This document shows, one piece after another, positions 20,271 through 30,336 of a DNA stretch of 64,000 bases. Under the pieces are notes generated by a model that was given only the letters and a program-made list of their open reading frames with translations, was not told the DNA's origin and did no database searches. The stretch comes from Sphingomonadales bacterium (GTDB taxonomy: Bacteria > Pseudomonadota > Alphaproteobacteria > Sphingomonadales > Sphingomonadaceae), in contig JAIXYT010000039.1 in the NCBI GenBank assembly GCA_027490095.1, forward strand, positions 44,363-108,362. Reading direction: 5' to 3'. Both the position numbers and the translations under genes were made by a program. How positions within the stretch are numbered: position 1 is the first letter of the stretch; each line of letters opens with the position of its first letter.

Positions 20271-21475
20271 AGACCGGCAGCCTTCAGCGCCTGGTCGATA
20301 TCCTCGATGAGGTCCTGCGGGTCCTCGAGGCCGACCGAGAGGCGGAGCATCCCTTCGCCGATGCCCATTTCGGCGCGGATGGCTTCCGCGACGCTGGCGT
20401 GGGTGGTGGAGGCCGGGTGCGTCATCAGCGTGCGGCTGTCGCCGAGGTTGTTGGAGATATCGATCAGCTGGAGCGCGTCGAGGAGGGCGTGGGCCTGCTT
20501 TCGGCCGCCGTCGAGGTGGAGGGCGATGATGGTACCGCCGGCCGTCATCTGCTGCATGGCGAGCGCGTGCTGCGGGTGGGAGGCGAGGCCCGGATAGAGG
20601 AGGCGGGGCACGCGGGTTTCGAGGAATTGCGCGACCTTGAGCGCATTCTCGCAGGCGCGGCTCACGCGCAGGTCGAGCGTTTCGAGGCTTTTCAAGACGA
20701 CCCAGGCGTTGAAGGGCGAGAGGATGGGGCCGGTGTGGCGGGTGAAGGCGAGGTAGCTTTTTTCCATCCACTCGGCCGGGCCCATGACAGCGCCGGCGAG
20801 CACCCTGCCCTGCCCGTCCATCAGCTTGGTCGCCGAATAGGCGACGATGTCGGCGCCGAGCTCCAGCGGGCGCTGGACGATTGGGCTGGCAAAGGCGTTG
20901 TCGACGATGACGAGCGCGCCGGCTGCATGGGCGATTGCCGCGACGCCCTTCAGGTCGACGATATCGAGCGTGGGGTTGGCCGGCGTTTCCAGGAAGACCG
21001 CCTTGGTGTTGGGGCGCATGGCCGCTGCGAAGGCCTGCGTGTCGCGGCCGTCGACGGTTGTCGTTTCGACGCCGAAGCGCGGCAGGATGGTGTCGACAAG
21101 CACCCGGCAGGAGCCGAACAGGGCGCGGCCGGCGACGAGATGGTCGCCAGCGGACAGGGTGGAGAGAAGGGTCGCCGACATGGCGGCCATGCCGGAGGCG
21201 GAGACACGGCAGGCTTCGGCGCCTTCGAGGAGTGCGAGGCGTTCCTCGAGCATCTCGACCGTGGGGTTCTGCAGGCGCGAATAGGTCATGCCCTTCGCTT
21301 CGCCGCGGAAGCGGGCGGCGGCTTCCTCGGCGCTGTCGTAGCAATAGCCCGAGGTGAGGAAGATGGCTTCCGAGGTTTCGCCATATTCGCTGCGCGCGGT
21401 GCCGCCGCGCACCAGGCGGGTGGCGGGGCGCCATTTGGCGGTGATCGACCTGTCCTGGCCGGTTGTGCGTTTCAT
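20267..21475 (-). CDS. metZ: O-succinylhomoserine sulfhydrylase
   Basis: 402-residue PLP enzyme of the Cys/Met metabolism family. The cofactor lysine is K217 in SATKLMDGQGR. The N-terminal TRLVRGGTARSEYGETSEAI and SRLQNPTV are typical of MetZ, which makes homocysteine directly from O-succinylhomoserine and sulfide. Start at ATG 21475 (MKRTTGQD). A second family member, the metC-like gene at 39.6 kb, would serve the reverse transsulfuration direction. Confidence 0.93.
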   Translation of the reverse strand: MKRTTGQDRSITAKWRPATRLVRGGTARSEYGETSEAIFLTSGYCYDSAEEAAARFRGEAKGMTYSRLQNPTVEMLEERLALLEGAEACRVSASGMAAMSATLLSTLSAGDHLVAGRALFGSCRVLVDTILPRFGVETTTVDGRDTQAFAAAMRPNTKAVFLETPANPTLDIVDLKGVAAIAHAAGALVIVDNAFASPIVQRPLELGADIVAYSATKLMDGQGRVLAGAVMGPAEWMEKSYLAFTRHTGPILSPFNAWVVLKSLETLDLRVSRACENALKVAQFLETRVPRLLYPGLASHPQHALAMQQMTAGGTIIALHLDGGRKQAHALLDALQLIDISNNLGDSRTLMTHPASTTHASVAEAIRAEMGIGEGMLRLSVGLEDPQDLIEDIDQALKAAGL

Positions 21476-21539
21476 GGCGCCCCTGTTAGCGGCAAGCGGG
21501 CTTCCGTTCAAAGCGGAACTGCCTGCGGCCGCAGCGCTG

Positions 21540-21568
21540 TTGCGGCAGCGTGTCACTTCGCGTATCGC
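21540..21568 (+). promoter_or_regulatory. Candidate promoter of the glutathione peroxidase gene
   Basis: TTGCGG (21540-21545) and TATCGC (21563-21568) are separated by 17 bases and lie 30 bases before the start codon, in the gap divergent from metZ. Confidence 0.35.
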
Positions 21569-21598
21569 GCCTTCCAACATCGTTAACGAGGGTTTTTC

Positions 21599-22183
21599 AT
21601 GCGGATCTGGCTTCCCATCCTGGGTGCGGGCGTTCTTCTGGCTGCGGCCGGCATGGTGGTGTCGGCGGTGAATGCGCAAACGGCAGCGCCGGCCCCGGCT
21701 GCGAGCCGCCTGCAGGATTTCAAGCTGACCCGGATCGACGGCAAGCCGCTGCCGGCTGCCGCCACCAAGGGCAAGGTGGTGCTGCTGGTGAACACCGCGA
21801 GCTTCTGCGGGTTCACGCCCCAATATGAGGGGTTGCAGCAGCTGCAGACGACGCTGGGGCCCAAGGGCTTCACCGTGCTGGGCGTGCCATCGGGCGACTT
21901 CGGCGGCCAGGAATATGAGAAGGCCGGCGAAATCAAGGAGTTCTGCGAGAGCAAGTTCGGGATCACCTTCCCGATGACCGAGAAGTCGGTCGTGAAGGGG
22001 CCGAACGCGATCCCGCTCTATCGCTGGGCGAAGGCGAGCCTTCCGACGGAGAATGAGCCGAAGTGGAACTTCCACAAGATCCTGATCGGCAAGGACGGCA
22101 AGCCGATTGCCGGGTTCAGTTCCAAGGTGGAGCCGACGAGCGCTGAACTGAAGGCCGCGATCGAGAAGGCGCTGAAGGCGTGA
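21599..22183 (+). CDS. Exported glutathione peroxidase family protein (Cys type)
   Basis: 194-residue thioredoxin-fold peroxidase that reduces peroxides. The peroxidatic cysteine is C70 in NTASFCGFTPQYEGL. The second family motif is VPSGDFGGQE and the third is WNFHKILIG. Residues 1-26 are a signal peptide or anchor (MRIWLPILGAGVLLAAAGMV, then VSAVNA), so it should work in the periplasm, where thioredoxin-like donors rather than glutathione are likely. Its stop overlaps the GTG of the next lipoprotein gene (GTGA). Confidence 0.92.
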   Translation: MRIWLPILGAGVLLAAAGMVVSAVNAQTAAPAPAASRLQDFKLTRIDGKPLPAAATKGKVVLLVNTASFCGFTPQYEGLQQLQTTLGPKGFTVLGVPSGDFGGQEYEKAGEIKEFCESKFGITFPMTEKSVVKGPNAIPLYRWAKASLPTENEPKWNFHKILIGKDGKPIAGFSSKVEPTSAELKAAIEKALKA

Positions 22184-22602
22184 TCCGCGCCGGGCTTCTG
22201 GTGGCGGCCCTGCTGCTGGGGGCCTGCGGGCAGAAAGCCGAAGAGGCGCCCAAGGTGGAAGCGCCGGCGAAGCCCACGCTGGCGAAGGCGACCAGCAGCG
22301 TCGCCTACACCTGCGAGAAGGACCTGCCGATCACGGCGATCGCGGGCACCGACAAGGAGGGCAAGCCCGACCTGGCGCTGATCATCAAGGGCCAGGATTA
22401 CCGGTTGACGCCGAGCGCGGTGGAGGGCCGCTGGACCACGCAGTACGGGCTGGAGCCGGGGCTGGGCCTCGCCTGGTGGATGAAGGGCGACGAGGCGCTG
22501 CTGCAGCAGGCGCCGTTCAAGACCATCGATGATCCGAAAGTCGCGCAGACGGTTCGGACGTGCAAGGTGAAGACAGAGCCGAGCGGGGCTGCGGCGAAGT
22601 AA
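22180..22602 (+). CDS. Putative lipoprotein with MliC-like domain
   Basis: 140-residue lipoprotein: lipobox LLGAC puts the lipidated cysteine at residue 16. The mature part resembles MliC-type C-type lysozyme inhibitor domains (VAYTCEKDLPITAIAG; ALIIKGQDYRL; GLAWWMKGDEALL), with the paired cysteines expected at YTC and RTC. The family match is by eye, so the inhibitor role is tentative. It follows the peroxidase with a GTGA overlap and ends in a cluster of hairpins. Confidence 0.8.
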   Translation: MIRAGLLVAALLLGACGQKAEEAPKVEAPAKPTLAKATSSVAYTCEKDLPITAIAGTDKEGKPDLALIIKGQDYRLTPSAVEGRWTTQYGLEPGLGLAWWMKGDEALLQQAPFKTIDDPKVAQTVRTCKVKTEPSGAAAK

Positions 22603-22606
22603 TGCA

Positions 22607-22665
22607 AGGGGCGCTGCCCCCTGACCCCGGCAGGGCGCCGCGCGCCCTGCACCCGCAATGCGGGT
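22607..22665. terminator. Three tandem perfect hairpins between convergent genes
   Basis: Consecutive inverted repeats, each with a three-base loop: 22608-22620 (ggggc/gcccc, loop gct), 22630-22650 (9 bp gcagggcgc/gcgccctgc, loop cgc) and 22651-22665 (6 bp acccgc/gcgggt, loop aat). The first shares its core and the following accccg with the element at 7405. No T-run follows. The position between two convergent genes suggests bidirectional termination. Confidence 0.6.
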
Positions 22666-22762
22666 TGGAGTTCATCTGTACCGGTTGATGTAGCTAAGTT
22701 CCTCTGCCTGACGCGCATTTTCGTGACCACCTGCCGCCACTGATGTCCGGGGGGGGACACGG

Positions 22763-23986
22763 TCAGCTTCTGAGTGCCTCGATCGGGCTGAGTTTTGCGG
22801 CGCGGGTGGCGGGCCACCAGCCGAAGAAGATGCCGATGCCGGCGGAGATTGCGAAGCTGATGATGACCGACGCGGCCGTGATGACGGTGGTGAAGGGGAG
22901 CAGCTTGCCCGCGACGACGGCGAGGCCGGTGCCCAGCGCCACGCCGATCAGGCAGCCGACGAGGCTGAGCATCAGGGCCTCGAGCAGGAACTGGAGGCGG
23001 ACCGCCGCCCGCGACGCGCCGATGGCCATGCGGATGCCGATCTCTCGGGTGCGCTCGGTCACGCTCACCAGCATGATGTTCATGATTCCTATGCCGCCCA
23101 CCACCAGGCTGATTCCGCCGATGGCGCCCAGCAGGTAGGAGATGGCGCCCGTCGTCTGCTGGAAGGTTTCGCCCACCGAGGTGATGTTGGTGACCTGGAA
23201 GTCGTCCGCGTCCTTTTCGGCGATCTGGTGGCGGCGGCGGAGCATCTGCTTGATCGCCTCTTCCGTGCCGGGCAGCGCCTCGGGCGTTGCGACCGAGACG
23301 GAGATGGTGCGGACCGAGCGGCGGAAGGCGCCGCCACCTTGCACCAGCCGGAGCGCGGAGTTCAGCGGCAGCACGATGGTGTCGTCGCGGTTGGAGCCGC
23401 CGATGCCCTGCCCCCGCGTCGGCAGCACGCCGATCACGGTGAAGGTGACGCCGCGGATGCGGATCTGCTGGCCGAGCGGATCATTGGCGCCGAACAGCTC
23501 GTCGGCGACCGTCTCGCCGATCACCGCGACGCGGGCGGCCGAGCGGTTCTCGTTCTCGGTGAAGGGGCGGCCGCGGTCCGGGTACCAATCCTGCACGGCG
23601 AACCAGCTGGGGGTGGAGGAGGAGACCTGGGTCTGCCAGTTGGCGGGGCCGGCGACCACCTGGGCGCCGAAGGCCGATTGCGGGGCGGCCGCGACGACGT
23701 CGGGCAGCGCCTCGATCGCGGCGGCGTCGTCGAGCGTGAGGGTGGGCGCGGTGCCCAACCCTTGCGCGAAACCGCCGCCCGAGCGCGCGGCGCCCGAGGT
23801 GATGATGAGGAGGTTGGAGCCCAATGAGCTGATCTGCTGCTCGATGTAGCGCTGCACGCCCGCGCCGATGGCAAGCATCAGGATGACGGCGGCGACGCCG
23901 ATGATCATGCCGAGCATGGTGAGGATCGAGCGCAGCCGGTTCGCGACCAGCGCGCTCCACGCCTCGGCAAGCATGGCGCCCAGCAT
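22763..23986 (-). CDS. macB: ABC transporter permease, MacB/FtsX type
   Basis: 407-residue MacB-type permease without its own ATPase domain. It has one membrane span near the start (residues 18-40), a periplasmic MacB_PCD domain (about 45-240) and three C-terminal spans in the FtsX domain (ISLVVGGIGIMNIMLVSVTE; GIRMAIGASR; final SFAISAGIGIFFGWWPA). It would transmit ATP-driven movement to MacA and TolC. Start at ATG 23986 (MLGAMLAEAW); ATG 23974 is possible. The matching ATPase lies two genes upstream, beyond the amidohydrolase. Confidence 0.92.
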   Translation of the reverse strand: MLGAMLAEAWSALVANRLRSILTMLGMIIGVAAVILMLAIGAGVQRYIEQQISSLGSNLLIITSGAARSGGGFAQGLGTAPTLTLDDAAAIEALPDVVAAAPQSAFGAQVVAGPANWQTQVSSSTPSWFAVQDWYPDRGRPFTENENRSAARVAVIGETVADELFGANDPLGQQIRIRGVTFTVIGVLPTRGQGIGGSNRDDTIVLPLNSALRLVQGGGAFRRSVRTISVSVATPEALPGTEEAIKQMLRRRHQIAEKDADDFQVTNITSVGETFQQTTGAISYLLGAIGGISLVVGGIGIMNIMLVSVTERTREIGIRMAIGASRAAVRLQFLLEALMLSLVGCLIGVALGTGLAVVAGKLLPFTTVITAASVIISFAISAGIGIFFGWWPATRAAKLSPIEALRS

Positions 23987-23995
23987 GCTAGCGGA

Positions 23996-26080
23996 TCACT
24001 TCGGCATGCCCGACAGGCCGGCCGCAGCGCGGAGCTTCGCCGCGTCCATCAGCCGGTCGCCCTGCATCACCGTCACCACGCGGCGGATGGCGCCGAAATC
24101 CGTCGCGACGTCGCCGTCGACGAGGAAGAGCTCGGCCTTGCGCCCGGGCGTGACGGCGCCGATCTCGCGGTCGAGCCCGAAGATGCGGGCCGGGATGATG
24201 GTGGCGGTCGCCAGCGACTGGGCCGGGGTCATGCCCGCCTTCACATAGAGCTCGAGGTCGCGCACCAGCTCGAGCCCGATTCCGTCCGTGCCTGCGAGCA
24301 CGGGCACGCCGGCGGCGTTCAGCGCCGTCACGAGGTCCGCCAGTTTGTGATAGCTGGCGCACATGCGGGGCCTGTCGACCTCTGCCGTGGGGGCGAAGAA
24401 GCTGACGAGGAAGTTCCGGCGGACGGCCGGCGGCACCACATCGGCATAGGCCTGGTAGGAGGGCGGCATCTGGCCGTTCTCGAAGCAGAAGCCGCTTTCG
24501 AAGATGGCGGCGGTCACGTCGACGGTGGTGCCGCTGGCCTTCAGCTCGGCGATATAGGCCTTGGCCTCGGGGCTGCCGAGGTCGACATCGGCAGCGTGGC
24601 GCGCCGGGCCGTAGAAGCGGGCGAGCGTGTTGGAGGCATTGACGACGCTGTCGGGCATCAGCTGCATCATGGCCATGTTGATATGGGTGATCTCGTCATA
24701 GCCGGCGCGCACCGCGTCGAGCGGGCGCATGGTGGCAGGGATATGGCCCTGCACCCTGAGGCCGAGCGCATGCGCGCGGTCGGCGATCGGCTTGACGAGG
24801 GCCGGGTCCAGCGAGCCGTAGAGCTTCACGCCGGCGAAACCCATTGCCTTGGCGCGGTCGACTGCGGCCATCGCTTCGTTCTGATTGGCAACGACGACGG
24901 CGACCTGCGCCTTGTAGGGGCCGGGCCCGTCGATCAGCATGGCCGGAACGATGCGGGGCCCGAGCAGCTCGCCGCGGTCGATCCGGCCCTTGCGGGCAAT
25001 CGATTCGTCGGGCCGGTTGCCGGGATCGCGGACGGAGGTGACCCCCATCGACAGCAGCAGAGGGCCTGTCGCATCGTTGCTGAAATGCTGGTGGCTGTCC
25101 CACAGGCCGGGGAGAAGGGTGCGGCCGTTGCCCTCGATCACGGTGGCACCAGTCGGCGTGGTGATGGTGCCGGCCGGGCCGACCGCGCGGATCACCCCCT
25201 TGTCCACGACAACGCTGACGCCCGGCCGGAAGGCAAGGGCCTCGGAATCATAGAGGGTGACGTTGCGGAAGAGCACAGCGCCCGCTGGCTTTCGGGCGAT
25301 CTCTGCCACCAGCGCGGGCGCCCGGGCTGCGAGGGCCTCGTCCTGCGCTTTCGACAGCGCGGGCGCATTGGCTTCCCAGCCGGCGGGCAGAAGGCTCAGC
25401 ACGTCGACAGTGCCGAAGAAGCGGCTTCCATCCATCCAGACCGGCGTCGGGGCAAGGTCGATCCCGCTGATCGCCCAGGCCTGCACTGTCTTGCGGGCGC
25501 CATCGGGGCCCGTGACCACTGCCTCGGCCAGCGGCTCCATCCGGGCCTTTCCGGCCGGAAGCAGCTCCAGCGTGCGGCCGGGCGCAGCCAGGAGGGCTTC
25601 GGCGAGCCAGGCCGTATAGTCCACCGTCCCGCTGGCCGGCACATAGGCCTTGCCGGGCACGGAGCGGACGGTGCCGCTGTCGACCGGGCTGCGGAAGACC
25701 CCCGTTGCGGCGTCGAAGCTTTCGCCGGCATCGCCGGCCGTCGTGAAGCCGCGGATGGTGAGGGACTGGATGCTGTTGCCCGGGCCGATCTTCAGCGCCT
25801 GGTCGATCTCTGTCCGGAACCCGCGCAGGTTCAGGCTCTGGCGGGAGAGGCGGGCTCCGTCGGGCGCGGTCCAGCGCTGCGCCGTGCCGTGGCGCCCGCC
25901 CGTGGACGTGATGGTGTAGGGCTGGGCCGTAGCCGGGGGCACGAGCAGCTTCGCGATCGCGGCCTCCTGCGCCGAAGAGGCGGCAGCCGGTGCCGCGGGC
26001 GGCGCTGCATCGTGCGCAGGTGCTGCGGCCGCGGCGAAAAGCAGGGCGGCGAACGCGACGGACGTCAGATACCTCGGCAT
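23996..26080 (-). CDS. Secreted amidohydrolase-family protein
   Basis: 694-residue exported amidohydrolase with signal peptide MPRYLTSVAFAALLFAAAAA. Residues 50-330 form a long N-terminal region of unknown fold. The catalytic part begins near 340 and shows LLPGLWDSHQHF (DxHxH-like metal site), GHIPATM, ITHINMAM and LAGTDGIGLELVRDLELYV. The substrate is unknown. It stops 9 bases before the permease start and begins 46 bases after the ATPase stop on the same strand, so it is embedded in the export operon. Confidence 0.87.
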   Translation of the reverse strand: MPRYLTSVAFAALLFAAAAAPAHDAAPPAAPAAASSAQEAAIAKLLVPPATAQPYTITSTGGRHGTAQRWTAPDGARLSRQSLNLRGFRTEIDQALKIGPGNSIQSLTIRGFTTAGDAGESFDAATGVFRSPVDSGTVRSVPGKAYVPASGTVDYTAWLAEALLAAPGRTLELLPAGKARMEPLAEAVVTGPDGARKTVQAWAISGIDLAPTPVWMDGSRFFGTVDVLSLLPAGWEANAPALSKAQDEALAARAPALVAEIARKPAGAVLFRNVTLYDSEALAFRPGVSVVVDKGVIRAVGPAGTITTPTGATVIEGNGRTLLPGLWDSHQHFSNDATGPLLLSMGVTSVRDPGNRPDESIARKGRIDRGELLGPRIVPAMLIDGPGPYKAQVAVVVANQNEAMAAVDRAKAMGFAGVKLYGSLDPALVKPIADRAHALGLRVQGHIPATMRPLDAVRAGYDEITHINMAMMQLMPDSVVNASNTLARFYGPARHAADVDLGSPEAKAYIAELKASGTTVDVTAAIFESGFCFENGQMPPSYQAYADVVPPAVRRNFLVSFFAPTAEVDRPRMCASYHKLADLVTALNAAGVPVLAGTDGIGLELVRDLELYVKAGMTPAQSLATATIIPARIFGLDREIGAVTPGRKAELFLVDGDVATDFGAIRRVVTVMQGDRLMDAAKLRAAAGLSGMPK

Positions 26081-26126
26081 GGATTGCCTCCTCGAACAGC
26101 GGGATGGTGGCGGCAGGCGGGCTGCA

Positions 26127-26893
<767 letters not shown>

Positions 26894-26897
<4 letters not shown>

Positions 26898-28048
26898 TTG
26901 GCCTCGTCAGCCCCCGGGGGAGCCTTGGGGTCCACCTCGCTGGTGATCACGCGGTCGCCGGCCTTGAGCTCGCCACCCAGCACGATCGAGTTTTCGGCAT
27001 CCGCGGCGCCGAGGCGTATGCGGCGGGGCTGCGGCTTGCCGTCGGCGCCGAGCACGAAGATTGTGGTGCCGAAGCCGGCCTGCGGCTTTGCCTCGGCGTT
27101 CTTGGCCTTGTCGGCCGCCTGCTGCCGGGTCCAGTCCTTGGGCTTCCAGGTCATGGCGGCGTTGGGCACCAGCAGCACGCCCCTGTGCTCCTTCACGAGG
27201 AAGCGGGCATTGACCGTCATGCCCGGCAGGAGGGCGCCGTCGGGGTTGGGCACGTCGACGACCACGGTGAAGGTGACGACATTCTGCTGGGTCGACGGAT
27301 TGAGCCGCACCTGGCTGACGGTGCCGTTGAACTGCCGGTCGTTGTAGGCGTCGACGGTGAAGCTGACCGCCTGGCCCAGCCGCACACGGCTGACATCTGC
27401 CTCGGCCACCAGTGCCTCGATGCGCATCTGGGTGAGGTCCTGCGCGATCGAGAAGAGCTCGGGTGTCTGGAAGGCGGCGGCGACCGTCTGCCCGATGTCG
27501 ATCTTGCGGTTGATGACGATGCCCGAGACGGGTGCGACGATGATCGAGAAGTTGAGGTTCGCCTGGTCCTGCGCGACGCGGGCGCGGGCGGACTGGACCT
27601 GGGCGGCCTGCGAGCGGGCGGTGGCGACCGTCTGCTCATAATCCTGCTGGCTGATGAAATCCTGCTTGCGAAGTTCGGCAGCGCGGCGCCGGTTGGCCTC
27701 GGCGAGGGCGGACTGGGCCTCGGCATTGGCAAGGGCTGCCTGCGACTGCTGGAGCGAGGCGCGGAACAGGCGGGGGTCGAGTTCGAGCAGCACCTGGCCC
27801 GCCTTCACCCGGTCGTTGAAGTCGACATAGAGCTTCTCGACCGTGCCGGAGACCTGCGAGCCGACATTGACCACGCGCACCGGGTTGATGGTGCCGTTGG
27901 CGCTGATCTCCTCGGTGAGGTTGCCCGTGGCGGCCGGCGTGATCCGGTAGCGTGCGGAGGGGTCGTCCTCGCGGCGGGCGAAGGCGACGAGGGCGGCAAC
28001 GACCCCGGCGACGAGCGCGAGAATCCCGATGATGCGCCTTCTGGTCAT
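26894..28048 (-). CDS. macA: Periplasmic adaptor protein, MacA family (HlyD-like)
   Basis: 384-residue membrane-fusion protein. It has an N-terminal anchor (IIGILALVAGVVAALVAFAR) and a split lipoyl domain (NVGSQVSGTVEKLYVDFNDR; IIVAPVSGIVINRKIDIGQT) flanking an alanine/glutamine-rich coiled-coil hairpin at about residues 95-165. A beta-barrel and membrane-proximal domain follow. It would link the ABC transporter to TolC. Start and stop each share four bases with the neighbours tolC and the ATPase. Confidence 0.93.
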
Positions 28049-29409
28049 TGCACTGCGTCTCCGATCTGGCCGATGGCGCGGGCGAGCTGAAGCTCTGAAG
28101 AGCGGACGGCGAGCTCGGCGGCGACGAGCTGTTCGCGCGCGCCGGCAAGGCTTGCCTGTGCGTCGAGGAGCTCGGTGATGTTGGCAAGGCCCGTGCGGTA
28201 GCGCCCCTGGGCGAGCGCTGCGGCCTCGTCGGCGCTGGCGAGCAGGCGGCGGGCGGTTTCGAGGTTGGTCGCGTTGACGGCGAGGTCCTGGTAGCGGCTC
28301 CAGACGTCGAGCGCAGCCTGCTGGCGGACGTCCTGCAGATTGGCTTCGGCCTGTTCGGTGCTTGCGCGGGCCTCGCGCACCTGGGACGTGCGGCCGCCGC
28401 TGTCGAACAGCGGGATGTTGAGGGTGACGCCGGCGCTTCCCGTCAGGACATCGCGCGCGGCGGTGCCGGCGGTGGCGCTGGGGCCGGCGCCCAGCGTGAC
28501 GCTGGGGCGGCGTGCGGCCTCGGCCTGGCGCAGGGCTGCCTCGGCCTGGGCGACATTTGCCTGGCTGAGCTGGAGGTCGGGACGGGCCCTGTCGGCCTCG
28601 GCGATCAGCGCATCGGCAGACTGGCGCAGCGCCGCGGCGCTGCCTTCGCGTGGCTGCGCGAGCGCGATCCGGGTGGAGGGCGGCAGGCTGAGTGCGGTGG
28701 CGAGGCGCCCGAGCTGGGTTTCGAGCGTGCCTTCGGCCCGGCGGAGATCGAGCTGGGCGCGGGCGAAGGCGGCATCGGCCTGCAGCCGGTCGGACTTGAT
28801 TGCGACACCCGCCCGTTCGCGCGCGGTCGCGGCCTCCAGCGAATTCTTCGCGAAGCCGAGGTTGGCGCGCTGGGCATCGACCGACTGGTAGGCCGCGATG
28901 CTGGCGTTGTAGGCGATGCCGGTTTCGAGGACGACGGCCTGGGCGCGGTCGGCAAAGCCGGCGAGCGCGGCGGCGCGGCCGGCCTCGGCGAACGAGATGC
29001 GGGCTTCGCGGCCGCCGAAATCGTAGAGCAGCCAGTTGAGCGACAGGGCCGCCGTGACGGAGGCGCCGCTGTCGGTGACGGTGGGCAGCCGGCCGCCGGA
29101 AAAGCGCGTCCAGCTGGCGTCGGGGCCTGCGGAGGCATCGAGACGCGGGCCATAGGCGGCGCGGGCCTGCACCTCGCGCTCGGCCGCGGCGCGGACGCCG
29201 GCCCAGGCCGCGCGGGTGGCGGGCGCCCGGCAGAGCGCGATGTCGACGAGTTCCGGGAGTGCCAGCGGACGATCGGGGATGGCTGTGGCCGATGCGCAGG
29301 CCGGCGGCTGCAGCCCGGCTGCGGGAAAGTCGGGGCCAGCCGATGGCGCTGCCGCCTGAAGCGGGGCGGTTGCGAGGAGGAGGACCGGTACAGGCAGGTG
29401 GCGCAACAA
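28045..29409 (-). CDS. tolC: TolC-family outer membrane efflux protein
   Basis: 454-residue outer-membrane channel with a signal peptide (MLRHLPVPVLLLATAPLQAA). Two OEP repeats of long helices are visible (LALPELVDIALCRAPATRAA; LSQANVAQAEAALRQAEAAR), with the internal sequence similarity expected for TolC. It is the first gene of the export operon tolC-macA-ATPase-amidohydrolase-permease. It is divergent from the two-component system, with 166 bases between them. Confidence 0.92.
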   Translation of the reverse strand: MLRHLPVPVLLLATAPLQAAAPSAGPDFPAAGLQPPACASATAIPDRPLALPELVDIALCRAPATRAAWAGVRAAAEREVQARAAYGPRLDASAGPDASWTRFSGGRLPTVTDSGASVTAALSLNWLLYDFGGREARISFAEAGRAAALAGFADRAQAVVLETGIAYNASIAAYQSVDAQRANLGFAKNSLEAATARERAGVAIKSDRLQADAAFARAQLDLRRAEGTLETQLGRLATALSLPPSTRIALAQPREGSAAALRQSADALIAEADRARPDLQLSQANVAQAEAALRQAEAARRPSVTLGAGPSATAGTAARDVLTGSAGVTLNIPLFDSGGRTSQVREARASTEQAEANLQDVRQQAALDVWSRYQDLAVNATNLETARRLLASADEAAALAQGRYRTGLANITELLDAQASLAGAREQLVAAELAVRSSELQLARAIGQIGDAVQ

Positions 29410-29575
29410 GATCGGTCGGTCCTCGGGGGCGATGAGCGGCTGGAATGCCTTCCCGTTGCGGCTTCCCCCGCGCCATTGAGCAAGTCAAGCGGTGGCCACC
29501 CAAAAACCCGGGCTTTTGCGACCGGACGACGCACGCTAGAACGAACCGGCATTCATGGGGAACGGGTCGACGATC

Positions 29576-30286
29576 ATGCCGAGCATCCTGTTGGTGGACG
29601 ACGATCCGGGCATCCGGGACCTCGTCTCCGACTTTCTGTCGAAGCACGGCTATCAGGTGGCGACGGCCGAGGACGGCGTGGCGATGGACCGGGCCATGGC
29701 CGAGGCCGGACGCCCGTTCGACCTGGTTGTGCTGGACCTGATGATGCCGGGCGAGAACGGGCTGGAGATCGCCCGGCGGCTTTCCGCAAAGGGGGGGCCT
29801 GCGATCATCATGCTGTCGGCGATGGGCGAGGACAGCGACCGGATCATCGGGCTGGAGGTGGGCGCGGACGACTATCTTCCCAAGCCCTGCAACCCGCGCG
29901 AGCTGCTGGCACGGATCCGGGCGGTGCTGCGGCGGCGGCAGGACCCGGGGGGCGAGCCGGGTGGCGTGATAGCGGAGTTCGCCGGCTGGAGCCTGGACCT
30001 GGTGCGCCGGGAACTGACATCGCCGGACGGCGTTCTCATCACCCTGTCCGACGGGGAATTCTCGCTGCTGAGGGTGTTCGTGGAGCAGCCGCAGACTCCG
30101 CTGACGCGCGAAGGGTTGCTGGAACTTGCGCGCGGGCGGGAGACCGACAGCTATGACCGGTCGATCGATGTGCAGATCAGCCGGCTGCGGCGCAAGCTGG
30201 ACGGAGCCGTGCAAAACCATGAGGAGCTGATCCGCACGGTGCGCAACGAGGGCTACATGTTCACGCCCAAGGTCACCCGACGCTGA
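29576..30286 (+). CDS. Response regulator, OmpR family
   Basis: 236-residue two-domain regulator. The receiver domain has the acidic pocket DDD (residues 8-10), phospho-acceptor D54 in LDLMMPG and K103 in YLPKP. The C-terminal winged helix ends with RSIDVQISRLRRKLD, VRNEGYMF. MPSILLV at 29576 is the usual start; an ATG at 29555 adds seven residues. It is divergent from tolC and coupled to a sensor kinase. A weak promoter (tttgcg, 16 bases, tagaac) lies at about 29515-29542. Confidence 0.94.
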   Translation: MPSILLVDDDPGIRDLVSDFLSKHGYQVATAEDGVAMDRAMAEAGRPFDLVVLDLMMPGENGLEIARRLSAKGGPAIIMLSAMGEDSDRIIGLEVGADDYLPKPCNPRELLARIRAVLRRRQDPGGEPGGVIAEFAGWSLDLVRRELTSPDGVLITLSDGEFSLLRVFVEQPQTPLTREGLLELARGRETDSYDRSIDVQISRLRRKLDGAVQNHEELIRTVRNEGYMFTPKVTRR

Positions 30287-30336
30287 GCACGGATCCGCAG
30301 CCGGAACAGCCGCAGGGCCCGGGCCATGCGGCGGAG

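Noticed and set aside
19075..21475. LysR gene controlling metZ as a divergent pair
   Set aside because: It is the last gene of the same reverse unit, not divergent, so the usual architecture for local control is absent.
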